The notes under the pieces were generated by a model. The model was not told where the DNA came from. It saw nothing but the letters and a program-made list of their open reading frames with translations, and made no database searches. Below are positions 1-11,775 of a stretch of DNA of 64,000 nt, piece after piece. The DNA is from Oxyruncus cristatus (lineage: Eukaryota > Chordata > Aves > Passeriformes > Cotingidae), in assembly GCA_013399855.1 (NCBI GenBank), contig VXAY01002875.1:554601-618600 (forward strand), given 5' to 3'. Position numbers and translations under genes: made by a program. Numbering within the stretch: the first letter of the stretch is position 1; each line of letters starts with the position of its first letter.

Positions 1-1381
1 TAATAACATTTTGTAATGCATACACAAAGTCCATGAGCTGTGAAGCACAACCGACAGATGCTGCCTATGATTCTTTTGAGGGCAGGGGTCAACAGAAAGA
101 ACAATGATGACTAACTGAAAACTAAGAAAATGGGAGTTTAGCAGTGTCAACAAACACTTGAAAGACACCTATTTAGATATAAAAATTGCAAAAATACTTG
201 TCAGTCAGTCAGATGTTATGGATAAAATTCATGTGTGGACAAGCATTTTCTAATTTAGAGGATCCAGACTGAGATCTGTTTTGAATTTGTTGTATCTCCT
301 ATTATAAGAAATCGATGTAGAAGTTCACAGTAATAAACTTTCTAAGCCAACCACCTTCTGCATGTGACATTTCACTTGCTTAAATATTCTAAAATTTAAA
401 CAATTATTTAAAATACAGTTTCATTAGCCAGTAGCATCTCTAGTTTACAATAAATGAGAAAGTACTGCAAGTAAGGAAATTACAACTGTATATTTTATCA
501 AAAGCAAATCATATTAGTAGCGCATCAAATCATGCATTAACTCTACCACTATTCCTAGAAAAGCAAAGGAAAAAGCACACTATGTCTTAAACACTGAACA
601 CAAAAGAATAGCTATGGTTGTCTACATAAGATCATACAGCTCACCTTCTCAACAGAACACTATAATGTGAAAAACTGTAGATTTTCTAAAGAAACAAATA
701 ATATTATTTATATATTTGCCTAACCTCAAAGTGTGTATTCGACTGACTAAGGCTATTTGATCAAAGACAGCATGTTGTAAAGATGGCAAGAGGTATCTCT
801 ACAGATTAATTTAGTTTTCATAGATTTTGAAAGGCAGTTTCTTCTGCATCAGCTTTGCCACTGCACAGTTTTAACTCACGCAATTCCAAGATGTGAACAT
901 GCAATCTGCTTAATGAAACACAGGCCCAAATGAAGGCTCACTGTATTTTAGCATGTGTGGCAAATACTTGCAAAGCAAAGAATCATCTAAATTTACACAA
1001 TATGTTTACTATTTACAATTAAACCCTAGGAGGATAAATAATCCTAAAGAATTATTATTTTAATACCGTATTTGCATAACAAATAGTAATAGAAAAATAC
1101 TCCTCGCAATAAGGTTTTTTTCTATAAATCTAATTAAACAATGTTCCTTTTTTGATCATTGATACAATAAGAAAATTAGATTCTGCTAATTTGTAGAGGA
1201 CACTGAGATTAAAATATTGTTGTCTTTTAAGGAAGATGTTAAGGGTCCGTTTCTGCAACCTGTTGAGAACATTTCCTTCCAACTGAAAAAAGGACTGAAA
1301 ATGGTCACTTCTGAGAATTAGCAAACTGATGTGAAAATGAACTATGACTCAACTTCCAAAGCTGATCTTCTATTTACTTAC
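1..1381 (-). other. REV3L: REV3L intron 12, 3' part outside window
   Basis: AT-rich non-coding sequence after the exon 12 donor (GTAAGT at 1381-1376). I found no exon resembling the long REV3L insert exon, no CR1 and no long open frame. I see nothing else in it. Confidence 0.8.
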
Positions 1382-1521
1382 CACCATTTTCATCTGCAGT
1401 GCCATCTAACTGAGGTATAGAGAGATTAGTTAGGAGCATACTGTTACCACTCCATTCCATTTCTTCTTCTGAAGATGAATCCTCTTCTGTTGAACTTCGA
1501 TGCACATTTTTGCCAGCTGAT
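1382..1521 (-). CDS. REV3L: REV3L coding exon 12
   Basis: 140 bases, phase 2 in and phase 1 out. The acceptor is ATTCTCCTCTAG and the donor is GTAAGT. It encodes SAGKNVHRSSTEEDSSSEEE followed by MEWSGNSMLLTNLSIPQLDG and TADENG. The run RSSTE-D-SSS-EE-MEWS then SIPQLDGTADEN is conserved with mammals. The Ser/Glu cluster looks like casein-kinase-2 type sites (inference). It is the last exon in the window; the next, the very large insert exon, is expected to the left of position 1. Confidence 0.96.
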
Positions 1522-4500
1522 CTAGAGGAGAATGAACGAACTAATTGATGCACAATACTTTTCTTAGGAAACATCAGTAGCCACAGGGACTTGGAAATCA
1601 TGGGGTGTATGTTTTGGGGAAGAAAAGGCAAATAAAGAAAAAATTAAAAAAATTATCCAATGTTACTACTTTAAGAGGCAACAGTGGCAGCCAACCATTC
1701 AAAACAGCAGGATTCACTTGCTTAAGAAGATACAGAGAAGGCATTTAGATGCTTAATTTTATTTCAATTTTACCGAGATTTAATTTCACTGCTTTAAAAT
1801 GCTTGAAACTTGAAGACTAAACCAACCACACAAAATCATTTCAGTTCAGCTGTTAGCAAACAGGTGTTTACTTTTCTGGTTTTTTTCTGTTTTGGTTTTT
1901 TTGCTAAAAAATCTTTACTGTATTTTAACAATTGGCCTCTCTTGGTAGGCTTAACTAAATCATGACCACTATGTTTGTTTCCATCCCTCACTGAACATTA
2001 GCTGTTGCTAATACTGAGGCTGCTTTTACTAAGTTAACTGTTCTACACTGCCATATTTACAATCATACATTTGCTGGGGAAAAAAAGAAGTACATCTACA
2101 AAGAAAGCTTCTACGATTTGTTTATGTTCTTGAGGTGGTATGGCTTTATTGGGGGACAGGAGGAAGGAAATAAAAAAATACAACAGAAACCCACATAAAA
2201 TAAATCCTCCAGTGTACTACAACTCTAAAAGTACTTAGGAATTTGATTTCTTCTTCTTTAAAATAAATTTGATATGGACACAATTCTTAACAGAAACTAG
2301 CTATTCTGTGGATACAAGAGAGGAATCCAGATACATAGTAAGGAACTGAGATTTGGGGGTTTTTTAATTTGTGTGTTGTTTGTTTGTTTTTAAGTTTGTG
2401 TAGTATCTTAAAAGACATAAGTATAAATTTTTTTGAAGTTACAGGAAGGAAAATCCACAACAACCTAAATACAGTCTACTTTTGCCAAAATCTTTTATGA
2501 GTGGAGTTAGACCAAAGCAAGAATTATATGTATCGTAACACCCCAGACATCTGAATGCACTCAGCACTGAGCTAATTTAGATCGAGTCATGTATATTAGT
2601 TCAGAAACAATAGGCTCAAATATAGCTACTGAATTTCCACTCAGACCTGAACATGACTTGGAAGAGTCAAGTAAAAAGCACAGTGAGGTACCTAAGTGAG
2701 CTTAGTTCTCCCTCTTCTTTGTTCCCAAAACATGGAAAAACGCAGTACATAGACATTCAGCTCTATACGCAAATTAACATCAAACTGGGGAGAGATATCA
2801 ATACTCTGGAGAGCAGGTATGTCCTGCTGTTCCAAAGGGATCTCAACAGGCTGGAGAATAAGCAGACAGGAACCTTACAGACTTCCAAAAAGACATATCC
2901 AAATGTCCCAAAAATAGGATGAAATATGCATGGCTACAGGCAGGGAGACACAGGCTAGGAAGTGGCTTAGCAGAAAAGGATGAAAAAGCCCTGGTGGACA
3001 ACTAGTTGAACATGAGAGTGTGCAGCGTGCCTTTATAGCAAAGAAGGCCCACCGCATCTTGGGCTGTGACTACCAGACTGTAGCTGATTTCAGTAGTTGT
3101 GAGGCTGCACCTGGAGTATTGTGTTTAGTTTTGGGCATCCCATTACAAGACGGACACTGACAAACTGGAGCAAATCCAGCTGAGGAGCACCAGGGTGACT
3201 GGGGACTGGAACATATGACATATGAGGAATGACTAAGAAAACAGGATTTATTCAGCATTGAGAAAAAACTACGAGGAAGTCTTGTTGCATTTGTCAAGTA
3301 CCTGATGAGTGCGTATATAGAAAATGCAACAAGATTCAGAGTGCACAGTGGTATGAAAAGGGCAATGGGTACAGGGCTGCTGCAAGGAATGCTACATTTG
3401 AGGAAAACATTCCTCATTACGAGGGTGTCTAAATACCAGAACACGTTGCCTATACAGACTATTCCATCTCTGTCTTTGGAGGTACTCAACCTTGACCAGA
3501 CAAGGTCCTGAGCAACTGATCTATCCAAAGCTGCTTTGACCAGGGCACTGGACTACATAGCTACACTTAGATGTTCCTTCCAACCTGAATTATGCTCTAA
3601 TCCCAGGTAAATCTTTGTCAACTTAAATCAACCCAGTCAGACTGGAGATGACTTCTGCAGATAACAACTTGGATTTCTCTGCATACAAGCCTATCAGTTT
3701 GGATTCCAGGAAAATTTGTGTAACATACGTGATACCACCACACATGAACCAGTCCAGGTCTTGTGGACTTTTTTCTCCAGTTCAACGCAAATCAAACCCA
3801 AGTCATTTCATTAATTCAGTAGGGTGTGGTTACTCCCTATCTTATTAATTATCTTACAAGTATCTCAATATATTTTCTGAGATAATGGAAGACTGGTGAA
3901 TGCTCAATAACAGAAAAGGGATAGTATGGATATGCATTAGGAAGCAGTACAGATAGAGTGAGCCTGAGTGCAGACAGAATAAAACTGAGCAAAGTTAGAT
4001 CCATCATCAGACTAAAACTGGCTCTTTATGAATGAGCAGAATCATGCCGGGGGCAAAGACAGCCATGCTTGTGTCTGAAGTCAGTCCAAATTCTGCAGAG
4101 ATCTCAGTGAAACAGAACTTGTAATTCCCTCTGAACACAAGCTGACTCCCCGTGGAAGCACCTGTTATGTACATTCTCCCTAGAGCTTTCCGTCTGGGAT
4201 TAAGATGTAGGCATATATGAGCAAGTTATTGGTGAGACAGCTCAACAAGTCTGTTGAGTTTTTAACTAGGATTCTTTATGGCATAAAAGCACTTAATTGC
4301 TTCAGGATCCTACCTGACCGCCAAAGTTGTACCGTCATGCCCATACAGAGTTGTGCCTAAGCTAATGAATTCTACAAGATATAGCCTGGTTTTACACAGA
4401 AACTACCACTAAAATGAAGATTAATGTTAAGTATTTTGAGGTGAAAATTTCAACTTTGACCACTATGAGGGGAAAAACACTAAGAAAATCAAGGCTCGGA

Positions 4501-5387
4501 TAGGAAAATTAGCTTTAGAGATCAATTATATCTAAAACTTATGAGACTAATGATCTGATTCTGTTACAACTTTTGTGTGTCTTTGGGAAATCAAAGAAAT
4601 ATTTCTATACTTCCCTGATTCTCCAAAACATAGTATATTTTGGAGACTATATATAACAATTATAATTTGTGATCCAAAAAAACCCCCCAAATATCAAGTT
4701 GGTATGTCTGAAGTCTCTCACGTTTCAAATAGAATTATAAATACCAGAAGGCGTGCTCAAAGCAGGGGTGAAGAGAAACTGGATATAGCTGCTTTCAGTG
4801 CCTCTCAGTGTGGACTGCACAAAAGGTCATTACAACCTGAGAAGGCGTTCCAAGAATCTTGGCCTTAAAAATAATTCAAGTTGCTGACCTTTAGCAGTTG
4901 AGCAGAGTGAGCAGCACTCATGTTTTGATTTAAGCTTTGAGCATGGAAACAAATGGGTGTTCTTCTCAGGCCTCTTGGTCAGTCTTCACATGAATACTTC
5001 TTACATATTCACTTCAGAAAAGGATGTATGAGATACACCTTAATATTTGTACTACATTCGAGGTGTGACCTTACCAGGAAGTTACCACTGAAGGTTTTTT
5101 TGTATTTGGACTTGTAGAACAAAAAGCCTACTCAATTTTTCCTCAAAGAGCAAACTAGAAGCTTATGTCCAGCCAAACCTAAACATTTAATCTTTATTTC
5201 CAGATAACACCAATGATTCACAGCATCATCTACACAGTTGCATTCTATCCCAAGATCTGCACAGGTTTCTCCAATGTTGTCAGCAGAGACCTCTCTACAG
5301 TTCACTGGGCTCATTGCACACTTGAAAACAAGGTGGGAGGGAGGAAAGATCTGGCAGAAAAAAACATTAAGAAAATCACATATATAC
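1522..5387 (-). other. REV3L: REV3L intron 11
   Basis: 3866 bases between exons 11 and 12. It contains an old plus-strand CR1 (about 2831-3600) and several T-rich runs near 1880-1910 and 2355-2395. The rest (3600-5387) shows no recognisable feature. Confidence 0.9.
2831..3600 (+). mobile_element. CR1 LINE fragment, old
   Basis: 5'-truncated CR1 non-LTR retrotransposon, antisense to REV3L in intron 11. Degenerate matches run in order through the ORF2 3' part: GGATCTCAACAGGCTGGAGA near 2838, the CCTGGTGGACAACTAGTTGA block near 2990, GCAAAGAAGGCCCACCGCAT near 3039, and a worn 3' UTR ending in TGTTCCTTCCAACCTGAATT near 3590. Many indels and stops indicate an old insertion. The open frames overlapping it on both strands are by-products. 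Confidence 0.85.
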
Positions 5388-5625
5388 CTTCTTTTTGGCC
5401 CAGGCTCTTCCATGCTACTGTCCCACCTCTGGGACATTAACAAGCTAAGTTCCATTTCTTCTTTCTCGCACTGTGGCTCATTTTCTTCATCATCACTGTT
5501 CTGAGAATTTTGACAGCTTCCAAGAGAACGATGGTGAGAGAGTGTTTTTTGATGTTCCATCTGATATCCATCATTCTCCAATCCAGCCAAGAGATCAATC
5601 ATGGCCTCATCAGCACTATTGCCCA
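5388..5625 (-). CDS. REV3L: REV3L coding exon 11
   Basis: 238 bases, phase 1 in (A|TG makes an internal Met) and phase 2 out. The acceptor is GCTTTTTCTGCAG and the donor is GTATAT. It encodes MGNSADEAMIDLLAGLENDG, a variable His/Ser-rich stretch, the acidic block NSDDEENEPQ, EKEEMELSLLMSQRWDSS and a basic end KRR. DEA..LLAGLE.DGY and the acidic block are diagnostic of REV3L. The internal Met is not a translation start; it is split across the intron. Confidence 0.97.
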
Positions 5626-8182
5626 CTGCAGAAAAAGCCCATACAAGTAGGATCTATATTTTGTTCTACTTGTAAATGACTAGTTATAGTCTACCAGCAA
5701 AGAACAAACCCAAGCAAAGAAAACAAACAAACAAAATCCCTCAGCATTTTAAAATCTAGTAGTGTGTTATTGTCTATGGCAAAGCAAGCTACACAAATAA
5801 ATCACTTTTCATATCTTATTTTTTTCAAATTTTATGATTTATTTTTTCTAGCTCTTTATTTAAAATTTTGACAACCTTCTTTTTTTCTGCCCTACTCTTC
5901 TGATTGTACTAGATTTAGTGGAAGCACTTCTCTCTCTCTCTCCCCACTCTCTTATTACCTCTTCACATTCAGTAAAGCTTCATTCTCCCCTTTAATTTCA
6001 GCATGAGTGCCAGCTTCTGGAGCATCACCGCCTTTTCAATCTCCCACCATTTCAATCACCCTGTTGGGTGCTTCTCTCTATCACTTGAAGACTTTCAACC
6101 ACTGCATCTCATGAAAAGGGACACTAATTTTGACCAAGTAGTTCTTCCTCCTTCTTAGCTTTACAGTAATGCTTAACTTCAGCTCTTTTCCCTATAACCT
6201 GGTCTCTTCCCAGGTTTCTCTAAACACTGAAAGTTTACCCGATTTTGCTCCTCTCTTAAATTTTGGTTTTTATTTTCTTTTATTTGACGCAAATTTATAC
6301 TAATTCATGCACTTCCCTTCTCATTTTTTTTTTTTTGTTTCTTAAAAATCCTTTCAAGTCACAAATTTTTCTCACTCTCCTCCTGCTAACCTTTCATCTA
6401 ACCTCATAACCAACTGATGATCTCCAGTCTACCACGCATCTTTGTTACTTCTCTCTTCTCCTCTGGCCGAAGAACTACAGTCTCTACTTTCCTTACTCGG
6501 GGAGTATCATATGATTTACAACGATCTTGGGAGTTACATAAAATAGATCTCAACGTCAGTGAGGAAGGCTTTTTTCATATTTTACAAAGGCTTGTTACAA
6601 AACACCATACAACTCTTTACAGTGGAAACCATTGCCTTTGCCAGAGTTCTGAATTAACCCACTTTCAATTACGCTTTATACTCTTGGTTCCTTTGCCCTT
6701 TGTGAGGTCCCTCACTAAACTCCAACCTCTTTATTAATATGAACCTTTTTGGGTAATTCACCGTGAACAGTAGAAGTCATGAAGTTCACAGTCCCTGTGA
6801 CACTACAACTCTACAAAGGAATAGTGAAGAGTAGTGCATGCTATGAAAGAGCGTAAGAGACCTAAATATGTGGCATGCTACTCATGGTCACAGAAGACAC
6901 CAGGAATTAGTAGCCCCATGACAAAAAGAAGAAGTGGGGAGGGAAAAAGGACAAAAAAGAGTCAGATAATCTCAAACTTTTCTTGTTTTTTCCCTAGTCA
7001 ATGGAAAAAACATACCACTTCAACACTCCTATTTGGTTGAGCAATTCAAATGCACCGTCATAAGACACACTCTATATATTATTTTAGCCACTGCTCATCC
7101 TCTCAGGTTTGTTCATGTTTGCCAGTTCTTATAGTTCTCCCAGTAAATCCAAACCCTTGCCTGTGACACTTTGATAACCAAAATCTTGCCTACTCTTTGC
7201 AAAATAAAACTGCATCAGAAAACACTCTTTATCTAACTCCTTCCTTAGCAAGACAAGAACTAAAGGTTGTATTGTATAATGTATTACCCATAGACATACA
7301 CTATTGCCATACTGTATCTTGTTGTCCATTAACATATTCACACCCTATTGGCATCAAAAGCATGGGAGGCTACGGGTTTTAGACACTTCTCCCTGCCCTG
7401 AACCACGTAGTATGTACTAACATTATACATTATATTTACTCAAGAATATACATAGAGAGATAGCAGGAACTATGTGTTTTTCATCTTCTCTTGAGTATTT
7501 GAACTATTTCTACCTGAAGTGACTTTTCATACAAGTTCCTTTCTTGGTTGTTTTATTGTTGTTTCCCACTCATGCTATTCACATCTTTTTGGCGTCATGT
7601 TTTTTCTTCCTCCCTTTAATGTTCTGTTTCCTGTCTCTTTGCCTTCCACCATTCTTTTATACCTACAAATTTTGGGAAATGCTCTGCTGCAACTTGCCTC
7701 TCATTATCAGCCTACTATCCCTCAGTATCTCCAGACAGTGGAGCTTCTAAAGACAGATCATAAGCATGTCCTCTACCTTAACTGTAAGAAAGATGCAGTC
7801 AGTAACTGCAAGAGTACCACAGACAGACAGTCAAAATCTTCTTTATTCTGATAGTTTTTGCCCTATAACCCTAGGAACACAAGGAAGAGCAATACTCACA
7901 AGAGATTGCATTGAGCTGACCTGGCGAGAGGAAAGGGCTTAGTGAACCAGTAAAACACAGTAGCTTCCACAAATACAGTCCTGGTGACATTTTTTAGAAA
8001 ACATAAGGTGTTTTAGTGCTGGTGGCGGTAGGATATGTGTGTGCATGAAGTCTCAATCTGCTTGACAAACTCCCTGAGGTAAACTACTTACTTTCTTTCA
8101 TGACTGGTTACCTAAGTGAACACAACAAAGACTGCAGAACAATAAAATAGCCTGGAAGAAAAGACATTCCAGTCATACTCAC
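5626..8182 (-). other. REV3L: REV3L intron 10
   Basis: 2557 bases. The plus strand of about 5815-6740 is strongly pyrimidine-rich, so the transcript is purine-rich there, and it includes a (TC)n tract. No repeat family was recognised. The remaining sequence holds nothing I can name. Confidence 0.9.
5929..5942. repeat. (TC)n microsatellite
   Basis: Seven TC units inside a larger pyrimidine-rich stretch of intron 10. Confidence 0.9.
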
Positions 8183-8311
8183 TAAAAACTGTAGTCTGAC
8201 TCAGTCTTTGAGACAAAGGCTGAAAGCTCTGACTGTTCTCCACAATGTTTAAAATTGCTTCTTCATTAATAAGGGCCTCCTCTTCTTTAGCAGTATGCAT
8301 CCTATCGGAGT
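8183..8311 (-). CDS. REV3L: REV3L coding exon 10
   Basis: 129 bases, phase 1 in and phase 1 out. The acceptor is CTTTTTTAAAAG and the donor is GTGAGT. It encodes DSDRMHTAKEE then EALINEEAILNIVENSQSFQ and PLSQRLSQTTVF. The segment EALINEEAIL..ENSQ.FQPL.QRLS is characteristic of REV3L and marks entry into the disordered insert. An in-exon AG (GATAG) could be a rival acceptor, but using it shifts the frame. Confidence 0.96.
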
Positions 8312-8599
8312 CTTTTAAAAAAGAAAAAATAAAAGGAAGAAAAAGCATAAAACACATAAGACACACCAATACATTATGAAAGCAAGCCACTTCAGAATGG
8401 ATTTTACTATCCGAGTACATTTCCATTATTTGCTCTGGCAATTTTAGAAAGGCTTACTCTAACAATAGTAAAAATAAAAGCAAAACTACTCTTTGTTTTT
8501 TCATAACTGACAATCATAACTTCCTTGTGCTAATAGTATAAACAGCCAAACCATGACACAGATTTAAGCCTAAACAATTATGATATTAAAAATACTCAC
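8312..8599 (-). other. REV3L: REV3L intron 9
   Basis: 288-base intron, GTGAGT to AAAAG, with a T-rich stretch just before the acceptor. Nothing else seen. Confidence 0.93.
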
Positions 8600-8748
8600 C
8601 TTTGTTCATCGTTTTATCATCATGCACTTCTACCATATTAGCTGGCACAGACTGAAAGGCTTCAGGAGAAAGTACCTCAGAATGTAGTGTTAGCTCAGCA
8701 GAGAACTCCTCTGATCCATTACTGTAGTCCAATGATCCTGACAATGTT
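8600..8748 (-). CDS. REV3L: REV3L coding exon 9
   Basis: 149 bases, phase 2 in and phase 1 out. The acceptor is CAATTAACTAG and the donor is GTGAGT. It reads TLSGSLDYSNGSEEFSAELT, then LHSEVLSPEAFQSVPANMVE, then VHDDKTMNK. ELTLHSEVLSPE and PANMVEVH are conserved. It lies only 85 bases from exon 8. Confidence 0.97.
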
Positions 8749-8833
8749 CTAGTTAATTGAAAAGCAATTTTTAAATGCATATTTAAGGTTTGCATAGAAT
8801 ACTATACTTTATGACAAATGGCTAAACACTTAC
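8749..8833 (-). other. REV3L: REV3L intron 8, 85 bases
   Basis: Very short intron running from GTAAGT (8833-8828) to AACTAG. It has only a weak, interrupted pyrimidine tract (TTGCTTTTC) before the acceptor. Phase fit on both sides supports it as a genuine intron. Confidence 0.93.
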
Positions 8834-8918
8834 ACAGAGAAGTCATTTTGCTTGAGAATTTCTTTAAGTCTCTTCTGAAAAAATTTTTCACTCTCTGTTG
8901 CTGGCACAAATCCACGGT
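8834..8918 (-). CDS. REV3L: REV3L coding exon 8
   Basis: 85 bases, phase 1 in and phase 2 out. The acceptor is AATTTTAAAG and the donor is GTAAGT. It reads DRGFVPATESEKFFQKRLKE followed by ILKQNDFS and GT of a Val codon. It matches the vertebrate FVPATESEK..FQKRL.EILKQNDFS block, a predicted helix at the end of the N-terminal domain. It is the second-shortest exon here. Confidence 0.96.
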
Positions 8919-9868
8919 CTTTAAAATTTGAAAAATATTTGTTATTCAGTTTTACTTAGACCTCTTGACACAGAGAGCAGTTAAAATTACTGATTTTATC
9001 AGGAAATGGCTCAAAGTTGAAGGATCTACTAATTTTAAGTGCCAAACTGAAGGCTGATTTTCCAAGTGTATTTAAACACTTTCAAATACTTCACGTACTC
9101 CTACTGATCTCGTTTGCAACTGTGAGTATCAACAGCATCTACAAATCATGAAATTCCACCAAGGTGAGCATCCAGGAAAAGAAAAATCAGTGAACAATTT
9201 TGAAAAGTCTGGTTTATGTAGCCTGAATAACCTTACACAGAAACACAGGAAAAAAAGTCAGTCAGAAAGCAGTCTGCCTTAGCCAGGAACCTGCCTCTTT
9301 CCTTCTTGCAATCTTCTTGCTTACTTGCCAAATATCATTCATATTTTAAAAGAAACATGGCCTGGGTTCTGCAGAGAATAGCCTGTTCCTTATGCAATTA
9401 CTTTGTAGAGCAGAGTCTTCCTTTTGTAATGAATTTTACATAAGAACGCAGGGATTTGTCTATCCTATTAGAATTTTAATCTAATATAACCTTAGCTATA
9501 ATTCCACAGAAATTAAAAAGAATTGCTCTTGTGCATAAACTACAATGCAAAGTTTCAAGATAGGAGATTTAGTTTTGTCAGTATTTAAACATTTAAATGT
9601 TTTCCATCACAAAGCATGCAATCCTAGTTGTCATTATCTTTCATTCTGTCTAGAATGTTTTGTAGCTAGCTGAATCATGATGTTTTTAGGTAAGATTATG
9701 TATCTTGCTTTAAAAACTGGAATACACATGCTGGACAATCAGTAAGCTTGGACGTGAAAAAAAAACCCAGTACATCTAAAAAGCCCTCAGACTTGATACA
9801 CCCATTTAAATTCTACCCTCCTGCTTGCTTCTCATTCAAAGTTTGGATTAACAGCTGCACAATTTTAC
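8919..9868 (-). other. REV3L: REV3L intron 7
   Basis: 950 bases, GTAAAA to AAAG. AT-rich; no recognisable repeat or gene. Confidence 0.92.
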
Positions 9869-9973
9869 CTTGTGACTCAGGTGGCTTAATCTGAGAAGAT
9901 TCACATTTCTGTCTCCGTCGCTGCTTTTCATCTTCCCATATAGCTTGCAAACCAGGGTTCCTGCCAATCTGGG
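9869..9973 (-). CDS. REV3L: REV3L coding exon 7
   Basis: 105 bases, phase 1 in and phase 1 out. The acceptor is GCCTATTTCAG and the donor is GTAAAA. It encodes AQIGRNPGLQAIWEDEKQRR followed by RQKCESSQIKPPESQ. NPGLQAIWEDEKQRRR is invariant in the family; the polar tail after it is variable. The last G pairs with AC of exon 8 to give Asp. Confidence 0.96.
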
Positions 9974-10523
9974 CTGAAATAGGCAAGAATACATGAAGGG
10001 AAGTCTGTCAACGTGACAAAGCATTCTTTCCCCAAATTAGATTCTGACATCATTCTTCATCTCTTTTGTAATTCTAGTCTGTCATTTTTTAACTGTGATT
10101 CTTGCCTTACTCTAGGGTTCAGTGTTATGTAAAAGTTAAGGTGTGACTTGATTTGTTTTCTAGATCTCCTATTTTAATGTAAATCTTTGGCTTTTTATGG
10201 TCTTCTCCTCAAGTTTGTGTGTGTGTGTATATATATAGGGTATGTACACACTTGATGTTGGTATTTCCATTACTATTCTCTTTATAGGTCCGAAACCTTC
10301 TGTTACGCATTAACAAAAATCTCTCTATATTGCTCTGATTTTTATAACCTGTTCTCTTTCAAAGTTAATTCAATTTTTTTTTTACACTTTATAAATTTTT
10401 AGATCAACAATTTACTAACACTGAAATTTGGCTTGTGATTTAACTAAACTGAGCTTTAAAAGAAGATGACAACATAGTTTCTATTCTAAAATCATTTTAC
10501 ATGGAAAGTTGTTAACACTTCAC
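9974..10523 (-). other. REV3L: REV3L intron 6
   Basis: 550 bases, GTGAAG to TTTCAG. It carries a short (TG)n-(TA)n dinucleotide tract near 10216-10237; otherwise featureless. Confidence 0.92.
10216..10237. repeat. Compound (TG)n(TA)n microsatellite
   Basis: Six TG units running directly into five TA units in intron 6. Confidence 0.9.
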
Positions 10524-10618
10524 CTTCAATATCCAGTTGATTTAAAATGTCGGCAGCTACTGCATCCACCTCCAATTCACAGGTACTTTGTGGCTCAACA
10601 CCCTTCAACATTAAAGAG
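10524..10618 (-). CDS. REV3L: REV3L coding exon 6
   Basis: 95 bases, phase 2 in and phase 1 out. The acceptor is ATGCTGTCACAG and the donor is GTGAAG. It encodes S-SLMLKGVEPQSTCELEVDA and VAADILNQLDIE. The core GVEPQSTCELEVDAVAADIL matches vertebrate REV3L exactly. The exon is separated from exon 5 by the longest fully contained intron (8.9 kb). Confidence 0.97.
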
Positions 10619-11160
10619 CTGTGACAGCATAAATACCACAGGTTAATTTTATCAATACACTGATTTTGAAACATGCATCATCATTTTCTAACTGCACTTA
10701 TCTAAAATATTTCAGGGGGAATGGGAGTGAGTAACTGAATACAGAATTATCAGTTGTCATTCTCTCCTGTAAGCTTTTAAAATAACGGTCATATTCAAAT
10801 CTAATTAGATAAGAAATCTGTGCCTTCAACTTAGAGGGTCTAGCTTTTTCTTTTGAGGGGAGAGGAGAAAGAGCTAGTAAGCAACTCTAAGTACAATTAC
10901 AGTAATGTTCTCCTCCTCAAATACAAGACAAAATGTTCTACAGAACTCAGCCAACAGGACCACATCCATAGGCATGATCTTGCACCCAAAAAACACAGTG
11001 GCAAGAATTCTTCTCTCTCATTCATAGTTAAGAGCAATGCAAAACACTTTAACATTAACTAAGGGAAGTGAAACAAAAACTATTTTATTTTTTAAGATTT
11101 TTTTTTTTTTTTATTTAGGCTGGTGAATATAAACAAAGCATTAATAACCCAAACACATGC

Positions 11161-11222
11161 TGAAGTAAGGACAACTGGCTCAGTAAAGACTTGAAGTAAG
11201 GACAACTGGCTCAGTAAAGACT
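11161..11222. repeat. Perfect 31-bp tandem duplication
   Basis: Two identical 31-base units, 11161-11191 and 11192-11222, each beginning TGAAGTAAGG and ending AAAGACT, directly abutting. Only two copies; flanks do not continue the repeat. It lies in REV3L intron 5. Perfect identity suggests a recent replication or end-joining duplication. Confidence 0.95.
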
Positions 11223-11775
11223 TAAAATACTAGAAACAGATTCAAGGTTGTTGTACAAGGACCTTGTATCAGCTTCCTGCTGTGCCTTTGCAGAATGGCA
11301 AAGGTCAGTGACCTTCCGCCCGTTGCTGCCAGTGAACCAATTTTAAAGAAGTTCATGGAGGAAACTAAGAAAGAGAAACCTTTTCCCAGGTTTATCTGAA
11401 AGTCTGTTTACCCTTTAAAAATTTTTAGGGAAACACTGAAAATCCCCTCAAACACTTCAGGACCCTTTGTCTAGGTTAATTAACTGGTGATTTAGAGCAT
11501 CTAGTTGTACTCCTGCATTCCCTGACACACACAAAGCCTCAAAAATCTCAGCAAGATTTTAAGATAAGATATAATTCCTTAACATTTTCAATGCTAAGTT
11601 TTGAACAGAATTTACTATAGCACAAGAAGGTAGTAGATGATGTAATTAAAAGCTGGATATTCCCAACACTTCTTTGAAAATTAAGTATTTAACTACCTAG
11701 AAATATAAAACCCAAAAGAAACGTAAAATTAAATTCCCTCACTTATGTTGCAGTTATGTTATGTTGCAAGCTGAG

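Noticed and set aside
1374..1631. 85-residue minus-strand gene
   Set aside because: Only 1382-1521 is coding (REV3L exon 12); the N-terminal part is intron 11 sequence before the acceptor.
3070..3528. 152-codon minus-strand open frame
   Set aside because: Antisense of the old CR1 at 2831-3600.
5132..5626. Start codon at 5626 as an independent 164-residue gene
   Set aside because: The Met codon is split across the intron 10 acceptor (A|TG) and the tail below 5388 is intron read-through; only 5388-5625 is coding, as REV3L exon 11.
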